Positions 1 through 7,851 of a stretch of 37,652 bases of DNA are shown one piece after another; position 1 is the stretch's first letter, and the number at the start of each line of letters is the position of its first letter. This stretch comes from Lachnospiraceae bacterium (GTDB taxonomy: Bacteria; Bacillota; Clostridia; Lachnospirales; Lachnospiraceae), in contig JAILKT010000111.1 in NCBI GenBank assembly GCA_024693545.1, positions 1 to 37,652 of the forward strand, written 5' to 3'. The position numbers were made by a program, and so were the translations under genes. The notes beneath the pieces were generated by a model. It searched no databases and was not told where the DNA came from. It saw only the letters and a list, made by a program, of their open reading frames with translations.

Positions 1-12
1 GAGGAGGCAGAT

Positions 13-855
13 ATGGGTTTTTTCAAGGATATTAACGGAGAGATCGATAACGGTGCGGACGATCTTGTGAATGTTACTACGGATGAGGATGTGGATGCGT
101 CTTTATTGCAGAGTCTTTTTGACGAAAGCAGTGATACGGACGATATCGCTGTTGTAGATGAAAAGTATGACATTGAAGATATTACGGCAGATTCTCAAAA
201 CAAGGTTTCGGAATCAGCAGAGGCTCCGGAGAAAGAAGAAGTGCCGGAAACTTCGGTTGTTGAGGAAACACCGAGTGATATTGATGAACCTGTTATTGAG
301 AAAAAGACGGTTATCGAAGAGAAAGTCAAGGAAGAAACCCCGGCTCCGGCAGAATCATTCAAGAGTTTGGAAGAAAGCGCGTCAAAGACTGTTGCAAAAA
401 GTTCTTCCAATGATGATCAGGTTACCGTTATTACCAAGGGAACGACCATTAACGGCTCGATCATTTCGGATTGCTCATTAAATGTAATGGGTACCATAAA
501 CGGCGATATAGAGTGTGTCGGAAAACTTACGATATCGGGTAATGTAGCAGGTAATTCCACAGCATCGGATGTTTTCGTAAGTTCTAAGAGACTGAACGGT
601 AACATTGACTCTGATGGGACTGTTAAGATAGGTCTCGGTACGGTTGTTGTCGGAGATATAAAGGCGGGTTCTGCTGTTATTGCGGGTGCTGTTAAGGGCG
701 AACTTGATATTCAGGGTCCCATCGTCATCGACTCAACGGCGATCATCAAGGGTAATGTTAAGGCTAAATCGGTTCAGATGAATAACGGAGCTATACTTGA
801 GGGCTTCTGCTCACTTCTTTACTCATCTGTCAGCGTGGACGATATTTTTGAATGA
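13..855 (+). CDS. Bactofilin-family polymer-forming cytoskeletal protein
   Basis: 280 aa; the ATG at 13 follows a full GAGGAGG ribosome site at 1-7. Residues 1 to about 130 are acidic, rich in Glu, Asp and Ser, and probably disordered. From about residue 135 to 265 the sequence becomes a run of short Gly/Val/Ile-rich strands (for example TTINGSI, GTINGDIEC, GKLTISGNV, GTVVVGDIKAG, AIIKGNVKAKSV), the pattern of the right-handed beta-helix of the bactofilin (DUF583) family. Bactofilins self-assemble into filaments without nucleotide and act as cytoskeletal scaffolds, often for envelope or morphogenesis proteins. There is no signal peptide or membrane segment, so it should be cytoplasmic. The long acidic N-terminus is unusual, since bactofilins more often have short tails. 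The family is clear; the cellular role is inferred only. Confidence 0.82.
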   Translation: MGFFKDINGEIDNGADDLVNVTTDEDVDASLLQSLFDESSDTDDIAVVDEKYDIEDITADSQNKVSESAEAPEKEEVPETSVVEETPSDIDEPVIEKKTVIEEKVKEETPAPAESFKSLEESASKTVAKSSSNDDQVTVITKGTTINGSIISDCSLNVMGTINGDIECVGKLTISGNVAGNSTASDVFVSSKRLNGNIDSDGTVKIGLGTVVVGDIKAGSAVIAGAVKGELDIQGPIVIDSTAIIKGNVKAKSVQMNNGAILEGFCSLLYSSVSVDDIFE

Positions 856-874
856 TCTGACCCGGCGGGAACCA

Positions 875-952
875 AGCTCAGCGAGAGAAGAACCCTGCTT
901 TATTAAGTGGTGATTATGACATATTTTGAGCTGAGTGAGAGAAGAACCCGGT
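875..952. repeat. Imperfect 24-bp direct repeat upstream of pyrH
   Basis: Two copies, 875-898 and 929-952, lie 54 bp apart. They match at 20 of 24 positions and share the identical core GAGAGAAGAACCC. The second copy contains a GTG at 935 that opens an in-frame extension of pyrH, but it lacks a ribosome site there. A TATAAT at 956-961 follows the second copy, without a good -35 at the right distance. Confidence 0.7.
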
Positions 953-982
953 TTCTATAATATTTACCGGACGGAGAATAAA

Positions 983-1690
983 ATGGTACGTTATAAAAGA
1001 ATTTTGCTTAAATTAAGCGGAGAAGCTCTCGCAGGTGATAAAAAGAGCGGATTTGACGATGAAGTATGTAAGGCTGTTGCAGAGCAGATAAAGACAGTCG
1101 TGAAGTCGGGAACGGAAGTTGCGATCGTTATCGGTGGCGGAAATTTCTGGAGAGGAAGAACGGGAGGCGGTATCGATCGTCTCAGATCCGATCAGATCGG
1201 CATGCTCGGTACCGTTATGAACTGCATATACATGTCCGAAATACTTAAGCTGACGGGCATATCGTCGCAGGTATATACACCTTTCATGTGCGGTGATATG
1301 ACAAAATTGTTCTATAAAGACGATGTCATGGAAGATCTGAGTAAAGGACGGGTTGTATTTTTTGCGGGAGGAACGGGACATCCTTTCTTCTCGACAGATA
1401 CACCTGCGGCTATACGTGCGATTGAGCTCGGATGCGATGCGATCTTCATGGCTAAATCGATCGACGGAGTTTATTCCGCGGATCCTAAAGTCGATCCCTC
1501 GGCCGTTAAGTACGATAAGATCACGCTGAAAGAAGTTATAGCAAAGGGTCTCGGTGTTATCGATCAGGCTTCGGCAGTTCTTTGCAGCGAACATTCAATG
1601 CCGCTTGTACTTTTTGGCCTCGATGAAAAGGATTCGATCATCAGGAATGCATCGGGTGAACATACCGGCACGGTGATCACCGCGCAATGA
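983..1690 (+). CDS. pyrH: Uridylate kinase (UMP kinase)
   Basis: 235 aa. UMP kinase phosphorylates UMP to UDP with ATP in pyrimidine nucleotide synthesis and is usually a hexamer controlled by GTP and UTP. It belongs to the amino-acid kinase family. Visible motifs are KLSGEAL (10-16), GGGNFWRGR (51-59) and the C-terminal block with GTGHPFFSTDTPAA and AKSIDGVYSADPK. I chose ATG 983 because GGAG at 973-976 is correctly spaced; the in-frame GTG at 935 adds 16 residues that do not look like the family. It is followed by frr, as in most bacteria. The usual upstream partners rpsB and tsf are not next to it: a bactofilin gene is there instead. Confidence 0.96.
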   Translation: MVRYKRILLKLSGEALAGDKKSGFDDEVCKAVAEQIKTVVKSGTEVAIVIGGGNFWRGRTGGGIDRLRSDQIGMLGTVMNCIYMSEILKLTGISSQVYTPFMCGDMTKLFYKDDVMEDLSKGRVVFFAGGTGHPFFSTDTPAAIRAIELGCDAIFMAKSIDGVYSADPKVDPSAVKYDKITLKEVIAKGLGVIDQASAVLCSEHSMPLVLFGLDEKDSIIRNASGEHTGTVITAQ

Positions 1691-1777
1691 GGACACAAGA
1701 GCATAAAACGGCAAACATAATAAAGCATATGTGCACACGTTTTACAGCAATGCGGTAATAATTGAGGAGGAATACTT

Positions 1778-2332
1778 ATGGATGAAAGATTCAAGGTTTA
1801 CGAAGAAAAAATGAAGAAAACTATTGATGTGCTTACGGAGGAATATGCTTCGGTCAGAGCAGGCCGTGCCAATCCCCATCTGATCGACAAGATCAAGGTT
1901 GATTATTACGGAACTCCTTCGCCCATCAATGCGGTGGCAAACGTTTCTGTTCCGGAAGCAAGGATTATTCAGATCCAGCCTTGGGAGTCAAAGATGATCA
2001 AGGAGATCGAGAAAGCCATCAACATGGCGGAAATCGGGATCAATCCCACAAACGACGGAAAGGTCATCAGACTTGTTTTCCCCGAACTTACCGAGGACAG
2101 ACGTAAGGATCTTGTTAAGGATATAAAGAAGAAGGGCGAAGACGCCAAGGTTGCCATCAGAAATATCAGACGTGATGCCAACGATCTTGCAAAAAAACTC
2201 GGTAAATCCTCCGAGATATCCGAGGATGTTCAGAAACAGATCGAAGATGACATCAATAAGCTTACGGAGAAGAATGTCGGAGACATTGACAAGATGATCG
2301 AAGTCAAGAGCAAAGAAATCATGACGGTATGA
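1778..2332 (+). CDS. frr: Ribosome recycling factor
   Basis: 184 aa, essentially the family length (about 185). With EF-G it splits the post-termination ribosome. The whole RRF sequence is recognisable: the N-terminal helix, then SVRAGRANPHLIDKIKVDYYG (broken here by no gaps), QIQPWE, INPTNDGKVIRL, PELTEDRRKDLVK and the C-terminal IEVKSKEIMTV. A strong GAGGAGG at 1764-1770 precedes ATG 1778. It lies 87 nt after pyrH and probably shares its transcript. A terminator-like hairpin follows at 2356-2388. Confidence 0.97.
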   Translation: MDERFKVYEEKMKKTIDVLTEEYASVRAGRANPHLIDKIKVDYYGTPSPINAVANVSVPEARIIQIQPWESKMIKEIEKAINMAEIGINPTNDGKVIRLVFPELTEDRRKDLVKDIKKKGEDAKVAIRNIRRDANDLAKKLGKSSEISEDVQKQIEDDINKLTEKNVGDIDKMIEVKSKEIMTV

Positions 2333-2355
2333 TACCCCGTAAAAGGTGATAAAGC

Positions 2356-2388
2356 GGTCGGGAGTGAAAGCATTCCCGACTCGTTTTG
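2356..2388 (+). terminator. Terminator-like hairpin between frr and uppS
   Basis: Perfect 7-bp stem GTCGGGA (2357-2363) with TCCCGAC (2374-2380), a 10-nt loop, an extra G-U pair at the base, then TCGTTTT. The U-run is short, so it may only attenuate readthrough from pyrH-frr into the lipid-precursor genes. Confidence 0.55.
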
Positions 2389-2416
2389 TGTAATAAAACA
2401 GAACAAGGAGATCGCT

Positions 2417-3148
2417 TTGCCAAAGAAAAAAATCACTGAACTCAAAGATCTTAAGATACCTGTGCATGTGGCTATTATAATGGACGGGAACGGAAGATGG
2501 GCAAAAAAGAGATTTCTTCCGAGGAGCGCCGGACATTCGGCCGGCAGCAAAACAGTTGAACAGATTTGTGACGATGCATGGTCGCTCGGGATCAAATATC
2601 TCACTGTATATGCGTTTTCCACCGAAAACTGGAAACGCTCGGAAAGTGAGGTCGCAACGCTTATGGACCTCCTTCGCAAATACATGAAAAACTGCCTTGA
2701 ACGCAGCAAAAAGAACAATATGAGGGTAAGAGTCATCGGAGACATTTCGAGACTTGACGATGATCTGCGTGACAGTATCGTCAGACTTGTAAGTGAATCT
2801 TCCGTCAATACGGGGCTTTGCTTTACCGTCGCTCTCAATTACGGAGGAAGAGATGAACTTGTAAGGGCATTTAAAGAGATGCTTGCCGAATGTAAGGACG
2901 GAAAGCTTTCCCCTGATGATATCAGCGAGGAAACGATCTCTTCTCATCTCGACACAGCTGATATACCCGATCCGGACCTTCTTATAAGGACAAGCGGAGA
3001 AATCCGTCTCTCCAATTTCCTTCCGTGGCAATCGGCATATTCGGAACTGTATTTTACAGATGTATTGTGGCCCGATTTCGATAAGAATGAATTGATAAAA
3101 GCAATCGAGTATTATAACACCAGGGACAGAAGATTCGGCGGAGTTTAG
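2417..3148 (+). CDS. uppS: Undecaprenyl diphosphate synthase (cis-prenyltransferase)
   Basis: 243 aa. It adds isopentenyl diphosphate units to farnesyl diphosphate to build the C55 carrier lipid for peptidoglycan and other wall polymers. Motifs: IIMDGNGRWAKKR (catalytic Asp23), YAFSTENWKR, and the C-terminal RTSGEIRLSNFLPWQSAYSE that binds diphosphate. The start is TTG at 2417, placed by AAGGAG at 2405-2410; no suitable ATG lies nearer. It is followed by cdsA, dxr and rseP, the usual order. Its last eight codons and stop lie inside the first copy of a tandem duplication (3130-3178). Confidence 0.96.
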   Translation: MPKKKITELKDLKIPVHVAIIMDGNGRWAKKRFLPRSAGHSAGSKTVEQICDDAWSLGIKYLTVYAFSTENWKRSESEVATLMDLLRKYMKNCLERSKKNNMRVRVIGDISRLDDDLRDSIVRLVSESSVNTGLCFTVALNYGGRDELVRAFKEMLAECKDGKLSPDDISEETISSHLDTADIPDPDLLIRTSGEIRLSNFLPWQSAYSELYFTDVLWPDFDKNELIKAIEYYNTRDRRFGGV

Positions 3149-3178
3149 GAACATAAGATTCGGCGGAGTTTAGGAACA
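3130..3178. repeat. 24-bp tandem duplication across the uppS stop codon
   Basis: Copies at 3130-3153 and 3155-3178 are identical over 24 bp (period 25). The first copy encodes the C-terminus of UppS and its TAG stop; the second lies downstream as non-coding sequence. This looks like a recent slippage duplication. Confidence 0.9.
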
Positions 3179-3183
3179 GAAGA

Positions 3184-3245
3184 CGTAAGCTTCGGTAATT
3201 TGCTTGCAGGGCAGCTTACGGTAACAGGCAAAGCATGATTTTGCC
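3184..3245 (+). other. Two inverted repeats in the uppS-cdsA gap
   Basis: CGTAAGCT (3184-3191) pairs perfectly with AGCTTACG (3213-3220) across 21 nt. GGCAAA (3227-3232) pairs with TTTGCC (3240-3245) across 7 nt. Neither is followed by a U-run, so these are not typical terminators. They could be transcript-processing or regulatory hairpins ahead of cdsA. Confidence 0.45.
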
Positions 3246-3282
3246 GGAACGGTGATCGCTCCGGATTAAACAGGAGGAATAA

Positions 3283-4152
3283 ATGGGCAATAAGGACAGC
3301 GGTATAAAGCATTCGTTTTGGGTACGCTTCGGGAGTTCGATCATACTGATGATCGTTACGATCCTTTCGATGGTTTTGGGAGGATATGTTTTATTCGGAG
3401 TATTACTTGCGATAACGCTCATCGGGTTGATGGAACTTTACAGGATCATGGGCGTACATAAAAAGTCTGTCGGTATAACAGGTTATCTGGCTGCAATCGC
3501 ACTTTATTTCTCTGTTATGGAATGCAGCGCAGACTTACCGGTAATAACGGGCTGTGACGTTGTCGGAGGAACTCTTCCGGTGATCATCGGGGCATTTTTG
3601 GTTGCTCTGCTTGCCATTTATGTGCTTGCATTCCCGCGATATGATTCGGAACAGATAAGCATGGTCTTTTTCGGTTTCTTTTATGTTGCGCTTACAATAT
3701 CGTACATTTACAGATTACGGATCTCCGACGGTGGAGCTTACAGCGTATGGCTGATCTTTATAGCTTCGTGGGGAGCCGACACAATGGCTTATCTTACGGG
3801 CATTCTCTTCGGAAAGCATAAGATAGCGCCCATACTTTCACCGAAAAAAACCGTTGAGGGCTGTATCGGCGGAGTACTCGGCTCAACGCTGATAGGGCTT
3901 ATTTACTCACTCATTTTTGTGGATGAGCTTTCAGCTGTTTATTCAAATCCGGTATTACTCTTTGTTATTGTAAGCGCGGTCGCTTCAATCGTTTCCATGA
4001 TCGGTGATATGGCGGCGTCTGCGATCAAGAGAAATAAGAACATAAAGGATTACGGCAAGCTTATCCCGGGTCACGGAGGAATCCTCGACAGATTTGACAG
4101 CGTGATCTTTGTGGCGCCTATCATATATTTCTTGTTGAAGTTTATCGGATGA
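3283..4152 (+). CDS. cdsA: Phosphatidate cytidylyltransferase (CDP-diacylglycerol synthase)
   Basis: 289 aa polytopic membrane protein. It makes CDP-diacylglycerol from phosphatidic acid and CTP, the branch point of phospholipid synthesis. Several hydrophobic segments span the protein, and the family signature is complete near the C-terminus: SAIKRNKNIKDYGKLIPGHG followed by GILDRFDS, including the KD and DRxD metal-binding residues. ATG 3283 follows CAGGAGG. It sits 19 nt ahead of dxr. The match to the family is clear in length and signature. Confidence 0.95.
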   Translation: MGNKDSGIKHSFWVRFGSSIILMIVTILSMVLGGYVLFGVLLAITLIGLMELYRIMGVHKKSVGITGYLAAIALYFSVMECSADLPVITGCDVVGGTLPVIIGAFLVALLAIYVLAFPRYDSEQISMVFFGFFYVALTISYIYRLRISDGGAYSVWLIFIASWGADTMAYLTGILFGKHKIAPILSPKKTVEGCIGGVLGSTLIGLIYSLIFVDELSAVYSNPVLLFVIVSAVASIVSMIGDMAASAIKRNKNIKDYGKLIPGHGGILDRFDSVIFVAPIIYFLLKFIG

Positions 4153-4171
4153 CCGTTTCAGGGGATTAAAG

Positions 4172-5326
4172 ATGAAAGATATTATCATATTGGGGTCAAC
4201 GGGTTCCATAGGAACGCAGACCATGGATATACTTGAAAAACGCGGCGGTTACAGGATAAAAGGTCTTGCCGCGTGTAAAAACGTTGATGTCATGGAGGCG
4301 CAGGTAAGAAAATACAGACCGGAAATCTGCTGCATGTATGACGAAGAAGCCGCGGCGGAACTGAAAGTTCGACTCGGAGACATATCCGTTAAGATCCTGA
4401 CAGGGATGAGCGGTTTGTGCGAGACAGCCGTATGCGGAGGACCGGGCTCACTGACTGTGACCGCAATCGTGGGAATGATAGGGATCGAGCCGACTCTTGC
4501 GGCGATGGATGCCGGATGCGACATTGCGCTTGCAAATAAAGAAACGATGGTTTGTGCCGGACATTTGATCACGTCACATAAGTGGAACAACTCACATTTT
4601 ATCAGGCCGATAGACAGTGAGCATTGTGCTATATGGCAGTGCCTGGAATGCGGCAGGAAAGAAGAGGTATCCAAAATACTGCTTACTGCTTCGGGAGGAC
4701 CGTTCAGGGGAAAAAGCAGGATGGAACTTGAAAATGTAACGGCAGCCGATGCACTTCGTCATCCGAATTGGGCAATGGGGAAAAAAATCACCATCGACTC
4801 TGCTACAATGGTGAACAAAGCATTGGAGGTAATGGAGGCACGCTGGCTTTTTGACGTACCCGTAGACAGCATTGAGGTTGTGATCCAGCCGGAAAGTATT
4901 ATTCATTCGGCGGTGGAATTCAGAGACGGTTCGATCATAGCACAGATAGCGCCGCCCGATATGAGGATCCCTATCCAGCACGCGCTCTATTATCCCGACA
5001 GATTTGATTCACCGGTTGAACGGATGAGCCTTTCAAAACTCGGAAGCATCCACTTTGAAGCACCGGATATGGAGGTGCTCAGAGGACTTCCGCTAGGTAT
5101 GGAAGCGGCTTCGAACGGATGCGGTATGTGTACGGTATTCAATGCGGCCAACGAATTTGCCGTCGCTGCATTTTTGGAGGGAAAGATAGGTTTTCTTAAG
5201 ATATATGATATAATAGAAAATTGTATGAGGGAAATCCCCGCACCGAGAGAGCCTTCACTCTCGAAGATATTTGAGCTTAAAGAAAACACTTGTGAGCTGG
5301 TACAGCGACTTGTCGATTCTTTATGA
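4172..5326 (+). CDS. dxr: 1-deoxy-D-xylulose 5-phosphate reductoisomerase
   Basis: 384 aa. It converts DXP to 2-C-methyl-D-erythritol 4-phosphate with NADPH and a divalent metal, the second step of the MEP isoprenoid pathway. Motifs: GSTGSIGTQT at the N-terminus (NADPH), ALANKETMVCAG, PIDSEHCAIWQCL, TASGGPFRGK, and HPNWAMGKKITIDSATMVNK. The start at 4172 has AGGGGAT upstream. It probably supplies UppS and the rest of the operon with isoprenoid units, together with ispG downstream. A structured gap (5334-5385) separates it from rseP. Confidence 0.96.
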   Translation: MKDIIILGSTGSIGTQTMDILEKRGGYRIKGLAACKNVDVMEAQVRKYRPEICCMYDEEAAAELKVRLGDISVKILTGMSGLCETAVCGGPGSLTVTAIVGMIGIEPTLAAMDAGCDIALANKETMVCAGHLITSHKWNNSHFIRPIDSEHCAIWQCLECGRKEEVSKILLTASGGPFRGKSRMELENVTAADALRHPNWAMGKKITIDSATMVNKALEVMEARWLFDVPVDSIEVVIQPESIIHSAVEFRDGSIIAQIAPPDMRIPIQHALYYPDRFDSPVERMSLSKLGSIHFEAPDMEVLRGLPLGMEAASNGCGMCTVFNAANEFAVAAFLEGKIGFLKIYDIIENCMREIPAPREPSLSKIFELKENTCELVQRLVDSL

Positions 5327-5333
5327 TCTTTGA

Positions 5334-5385
5334 ACGTATCCGTAGCTGAAGCTAAATCCAACCGGATACGTAACGTGGTTTGGAT
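5334..5385 (+). promoter_or_regulatory. Candidate RNA pseudoknot over the rseP start
   Basis: A perfect 9-bp stem joins 5334-5342 (ACGTATCCG) and 5363-5371 (CGGATACGT). Its loop contains ATCCAA (5356-5361), which is complementary to TTGGAT (5380-5385), the codons just before or at the rseP start. Together they give an H-type pseudoknot geometry. No Shine-Dalgarno sequence is visible here. The pairing is seen in sequence; a regulatory role is inference. Confidence 0.35.
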
Positions 5386-6693
5386 ATGAATACAGTAATC
5401 AGCATAATCGTCGGTATTCTTTTATTGGGTGTGATAATCGTTTTTCACGAATTCGGTCACTTCCTGATGTGTAAAATGTATAATGTCGCCGTTCCGCAGT
5501 TTTTTGTCGGATTCGGACCAAAGCTTTGCAGTTTTAAGAAAGGAGAAACTCTTTTTTCGATAAGGCTTTTGCCTTTCGGCGGAGCTTGTCAGATGGCTTC
5601 GATCGAAAATGATGACGTTGACCCGGAAAGAACGATCAATAACAAGAAACCGCTCGTAAAGCTATGCATATACGTAGCAGGACCGATTTTTAATTTTATA
5701 ATGGCATTTCTTGTGAGTCTGATAGTTATCGGTTTTGTCGGATACGATTCACCCAGTGTAACGGGGGTGATCGAAAACAGCCCGGCATATGAGGCCGGAC
5801 TGCGCCCCGGAGATGTGATAACCCGGTACAACGATATGGACGTTCATCTCGGAAGAGAGCTTGCCGTAGAACTTCGTTACAATCCGATTGACGGCAGTCC
5901 TGTCGAGATCGCCTACGAGAGAGACGGGGAAGAATTCAGTACCGTGTTCACACCCACATATAATAGGGTTTACAGGCTGGGATTTCAATATATGCTTGAC
6001 GACAGTTTTGCCACCGTTATCAATTTGGATGAAGACGGTGCCTTCTATAAAGCGGGCGTCAGAAAAAATGATATCATTACCGAGATAAACGGAGAAAAGA
6101 TCGGGACGGGTAATGATCTGAAAGGATATTTTGACCGTAATCCGGTCGATAAAAATCCCATATCGGTTACGGCGGAGCGAAACGGATCGGAATTCAGCTT
6201 TAACGTGCTCCCCATTGCAATAGAAGATTATGATGCGGGTCTGTATTTTAACAGTAACTACCGGACGGAGATCGACGGACTTTCGGTGATAGGGTATTCT
6301 TTCTACGAACTCAGATACAATATAGTCGGAACGTTTAAGAGCATTGTGATGCTTTTTACGGGGAAACTTTCGTCGGATGAAGTCGGAGGACCTGTAAGAA
6401 TAGTGGAGGCACTCGGTGAGACGATCGAAGCAACAGAAGATGAAGGTACCTTTATTGTTGTGATGAACATACTGAACTGGATCATTTTACTCAGTGCCAA
6501 TCTCGGAGTTATGAATCTTTTACCGATACCGGGACTGGACGGGGGCAAGATAGTGCTTGCTTTGGTAGAAATGGTGAGACGTAAACGGATCCCGCCGGAA
6601 AAGGAAGGGATCATAACCCTTGCGGGGATGATACTGCTTGTGATAGTTGCTGTGATCGTATTCTTTAAAGATATTGTGGGCTTGTTTACGTAA
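5386..6693 (+). CDS. rseP: Site-2 intramembrane zinc metalloprotease (RseP/RasP type)
   Basis: About 435 aa. Site-2 proteases cut membrane-anchored regulators such as anti-sigma factors and clear remnant signal peptides. The catalytic HEFGH lies in the first membrane helix near residue 21-25, and the third zinc-ligand region LPIPGLDGGK lies near the C-terminus between hydrophobic segments. Two PDZ-like domains are visible in tandem: one around ENSPAYEAGLRPGDVITRYN and one around EDGAFYKAGVRKNDIITEIN. Two PDZ domains is the E. coli RseP arrangement, whereas Bacillus RasP has one. The start is uncertain: TTG 5380 and ATG 5386 are both possible and neither has a ribosome site, unlike the other genes here. 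It follows dxr, as is usual. Confidence 0.93.
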   Translation: MNTVISIIVGILLLGVIIVFHEFGHFLMCKMYNVAVPQFFVGFGPKLCSFKKGETLFSIRLLPFGGACQMASIENDDVDPERTINNKKPLVKLCIYVAGPIFNFIMAFLVSLIVIGFVGYDSPSVTGVIENSPAYEAGLRPGDVITRYNDMDVHLGRELAVELRYNPIDGSPVEIAYERDGEEFSTVFTPTYNRVYRLGFQYMLDDSFATVINLDEDGAFYKAGVRKNDIITEINGEKIGTGNDLKGYFDRNPVDKNPISVTAERNGSEFSFNVLPIAIEDYDAGLYFNSNYRTEIDGLSVIGYSFYELRYNIVGTFKSIVMLFTGKLSSDEVGGPVRIVEALGETIEATEDEGTFIVVMNILNWIILLSANLGVMNLLPIPGLDGGKIVLALVEMVRRKRIPPEKEGIITLAGMILLVIVAVIVFFKDIVGLFT

Positions 6694-6758
6694 CGGTCAA
6701 AGCATGGAAGATTTCGGGTGAAGACTAAAGGTCACGCCATAGAGAACATATATACGGA

Positions 6759-6780
6759 CGGAAGCAGACTGATGCTTCCG
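6759..6780 (+). promoter_or_regulatory. Hairpin abutting the ispG ribosome site
   Basis: Perfect 8-bp stem CGGAAGCA (6759-6766) and TGCTTCCG (6773-6780) with a 6-nt loop. AAAGGAGG (6781-6788), the ispG Shine-Dalgarno, starts at the next base. The stem does not hide the ribosome site but would stack beside it. It could be an mRNA processing or stability element or a protein-binding site. Confidence 0.5.
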
Positions 6781-6792
6781 AAAGGAGGAAAC

Positions 6793-7851
6793 ATGGACAG
6801 GATGAAGACTCATGAAGTAAAGATCGGACGCGTCAGGATAGGCGCCGACAATCCCATTGCCATCCAATCCATGACAAATACCCGGACAGATGACGTTAAG
6901 GCAACGATCGCTCAGATAAAGGAACTCGAAAAAGCAGGCTGTGACATAATAAGATGTGCCGTGCCGGATGAGGAAGCGGCTAAAGCAATAGATAAGATAA
7001 AAGAGGGAATAGATATCCCGCTTGTTGCTGATATACATTTTGACTACAGGCTTGCGATCAAAGCGATGGAACACGGAGCCGATAAGATCAGGATCAATCC
7101 GGGAAATATCGGTTCTGTCGAAAACGTCAAGGCAGTTGTAAAGGAAGCGGCGAGAAGATCTGTTCCGATAAGAGTTGGCGTGAACAGCGGCTCACTCGAA
7201 AAAGAACTTGTTCAAAAATACGGCGGTGTAACGGCGGAAGGACTTGCGGAAAGCGCACTTCGCAACGTCAGGATACTGGAGGATCTTGACTTTACAAACA
7301 TCGTTATCAGCATAAAATCATCAAACACCATGATGTCGGTAAAAGCACATGAGCTTTTGAGGGGGATGACGGACCATCCGATCCATGTGGGAATAACAGA
7401 AACAGGAACTCCTGCCTGTGGGATCATTAAATCATCGGTTGGTATCGGTATGATCCTCGGAGGCGGTATCGGTGACACTATAAGAGTGAGTCTTACTGCG
7501 GACCCGGTTCTTGAAGTGATCACGGCAAAAAGGATACTTAAAGTACTGGGACTGCGAAAAGGCGGGATCGATGTTGTGGCCTGTCCTACATGCGGGAGAA
7601 CAAGGATAGACCTTGTCGGTCTTGCTACAAAGGTTGAAAAGCTTTGCGACAATTATGACCTTGATATTAAAGTGGCTGTTATGGGATGTCCCGTCAACGG
7701 TCCGGGTGAAGCGAGGGAAGCCGATCTCGGTGTTGCGGGAGGTAATGGTATGGGTCTTCTCTTCAGACATGGTGAAATTCTCAGAAAGGTACCGGAAGAC
7801 ATGATCCTAAGCGAACTAAAAAAGGAGCTTGATTCTTATGCTGTTCTTTGA
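6793..7851 (+). CDS. ispG: 4-hydroxy-3-methylbut-2-enyl diphosphate synthase (flavodoxin type)
   Basis: 352 aa. This [4Fe-4S] enzyme reduces methylerythritol cyclodiphosphate to HMBPP, the penultimate MEP step. The N-terminal TIM-barrel carries PIAIQSMTNT, ADIHFDYRLA and KIRINPGNIG. The C-terminal cluster ligands are Cys264, Cys267 (CPTCGRTRID) and Cys299 (MGCPVNGPGEA), with Glu306 as the expected fourth ligand. ATG 6793 is set by AAAGGAGG at 6781-6788; the frame is open 75 nt further upstream without a ribosome site. Its 3' end overlaps polC by 14 nt, and its coding region contains the polC ribosome site, so the two are probably translationally coupled. Confidence 0.96.
   Translation: MDRMKTHEVKIGRVRIGADNPIAIQSMTNTRTDDVKATIAQIKELEKAGCDIIRCAVPDEEAAKAIDKIKEGIDIPLVADIHFDYRLAIKAMEHGADKIRINPGNIGSVENVKAVVKEAARRSVPIRVGVNSGSLEKELVQKYGGVTAEGLAESALRNVRILEDLDFTNIVISIKSSNTMMSVKAHELLRGMTDHPIHVGITETGTPACGIIKSSVGIGMILGGGIGDTIRVSLTADPVLEVITAKRILKVLGLRKGGIDVVACPTCGRTRIDLVGLATKVEKLCDNYDLDIKVAVMGCPVNGPGEAREADLGVAGGNGMGLLFRHGEILRKVPEDMILSELKKELDSYAVL

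Noticed and set aside
926-961. Promoter TTGAGC / TATAAT ahead of pyrH
   Set aside because: The spacer would be 24 nt and no other -35 fits; the -10 alone is not convincing.
1988-3154. Long open frame on the - strand opposite frr and uppS (388 codons)
   Set aside because: It lies entirely opposite well-supported genes, has no family resemblance and has a Cys/Phe-rich composition typical of an antisense frame.
6694-6707. Shared GGTCAAA-A/G-CATGG after the rseP stop and again at 29068-29080
   Set aside because: Only 13 bp with one mismatch at two sites; chance is a sufficient explanation.
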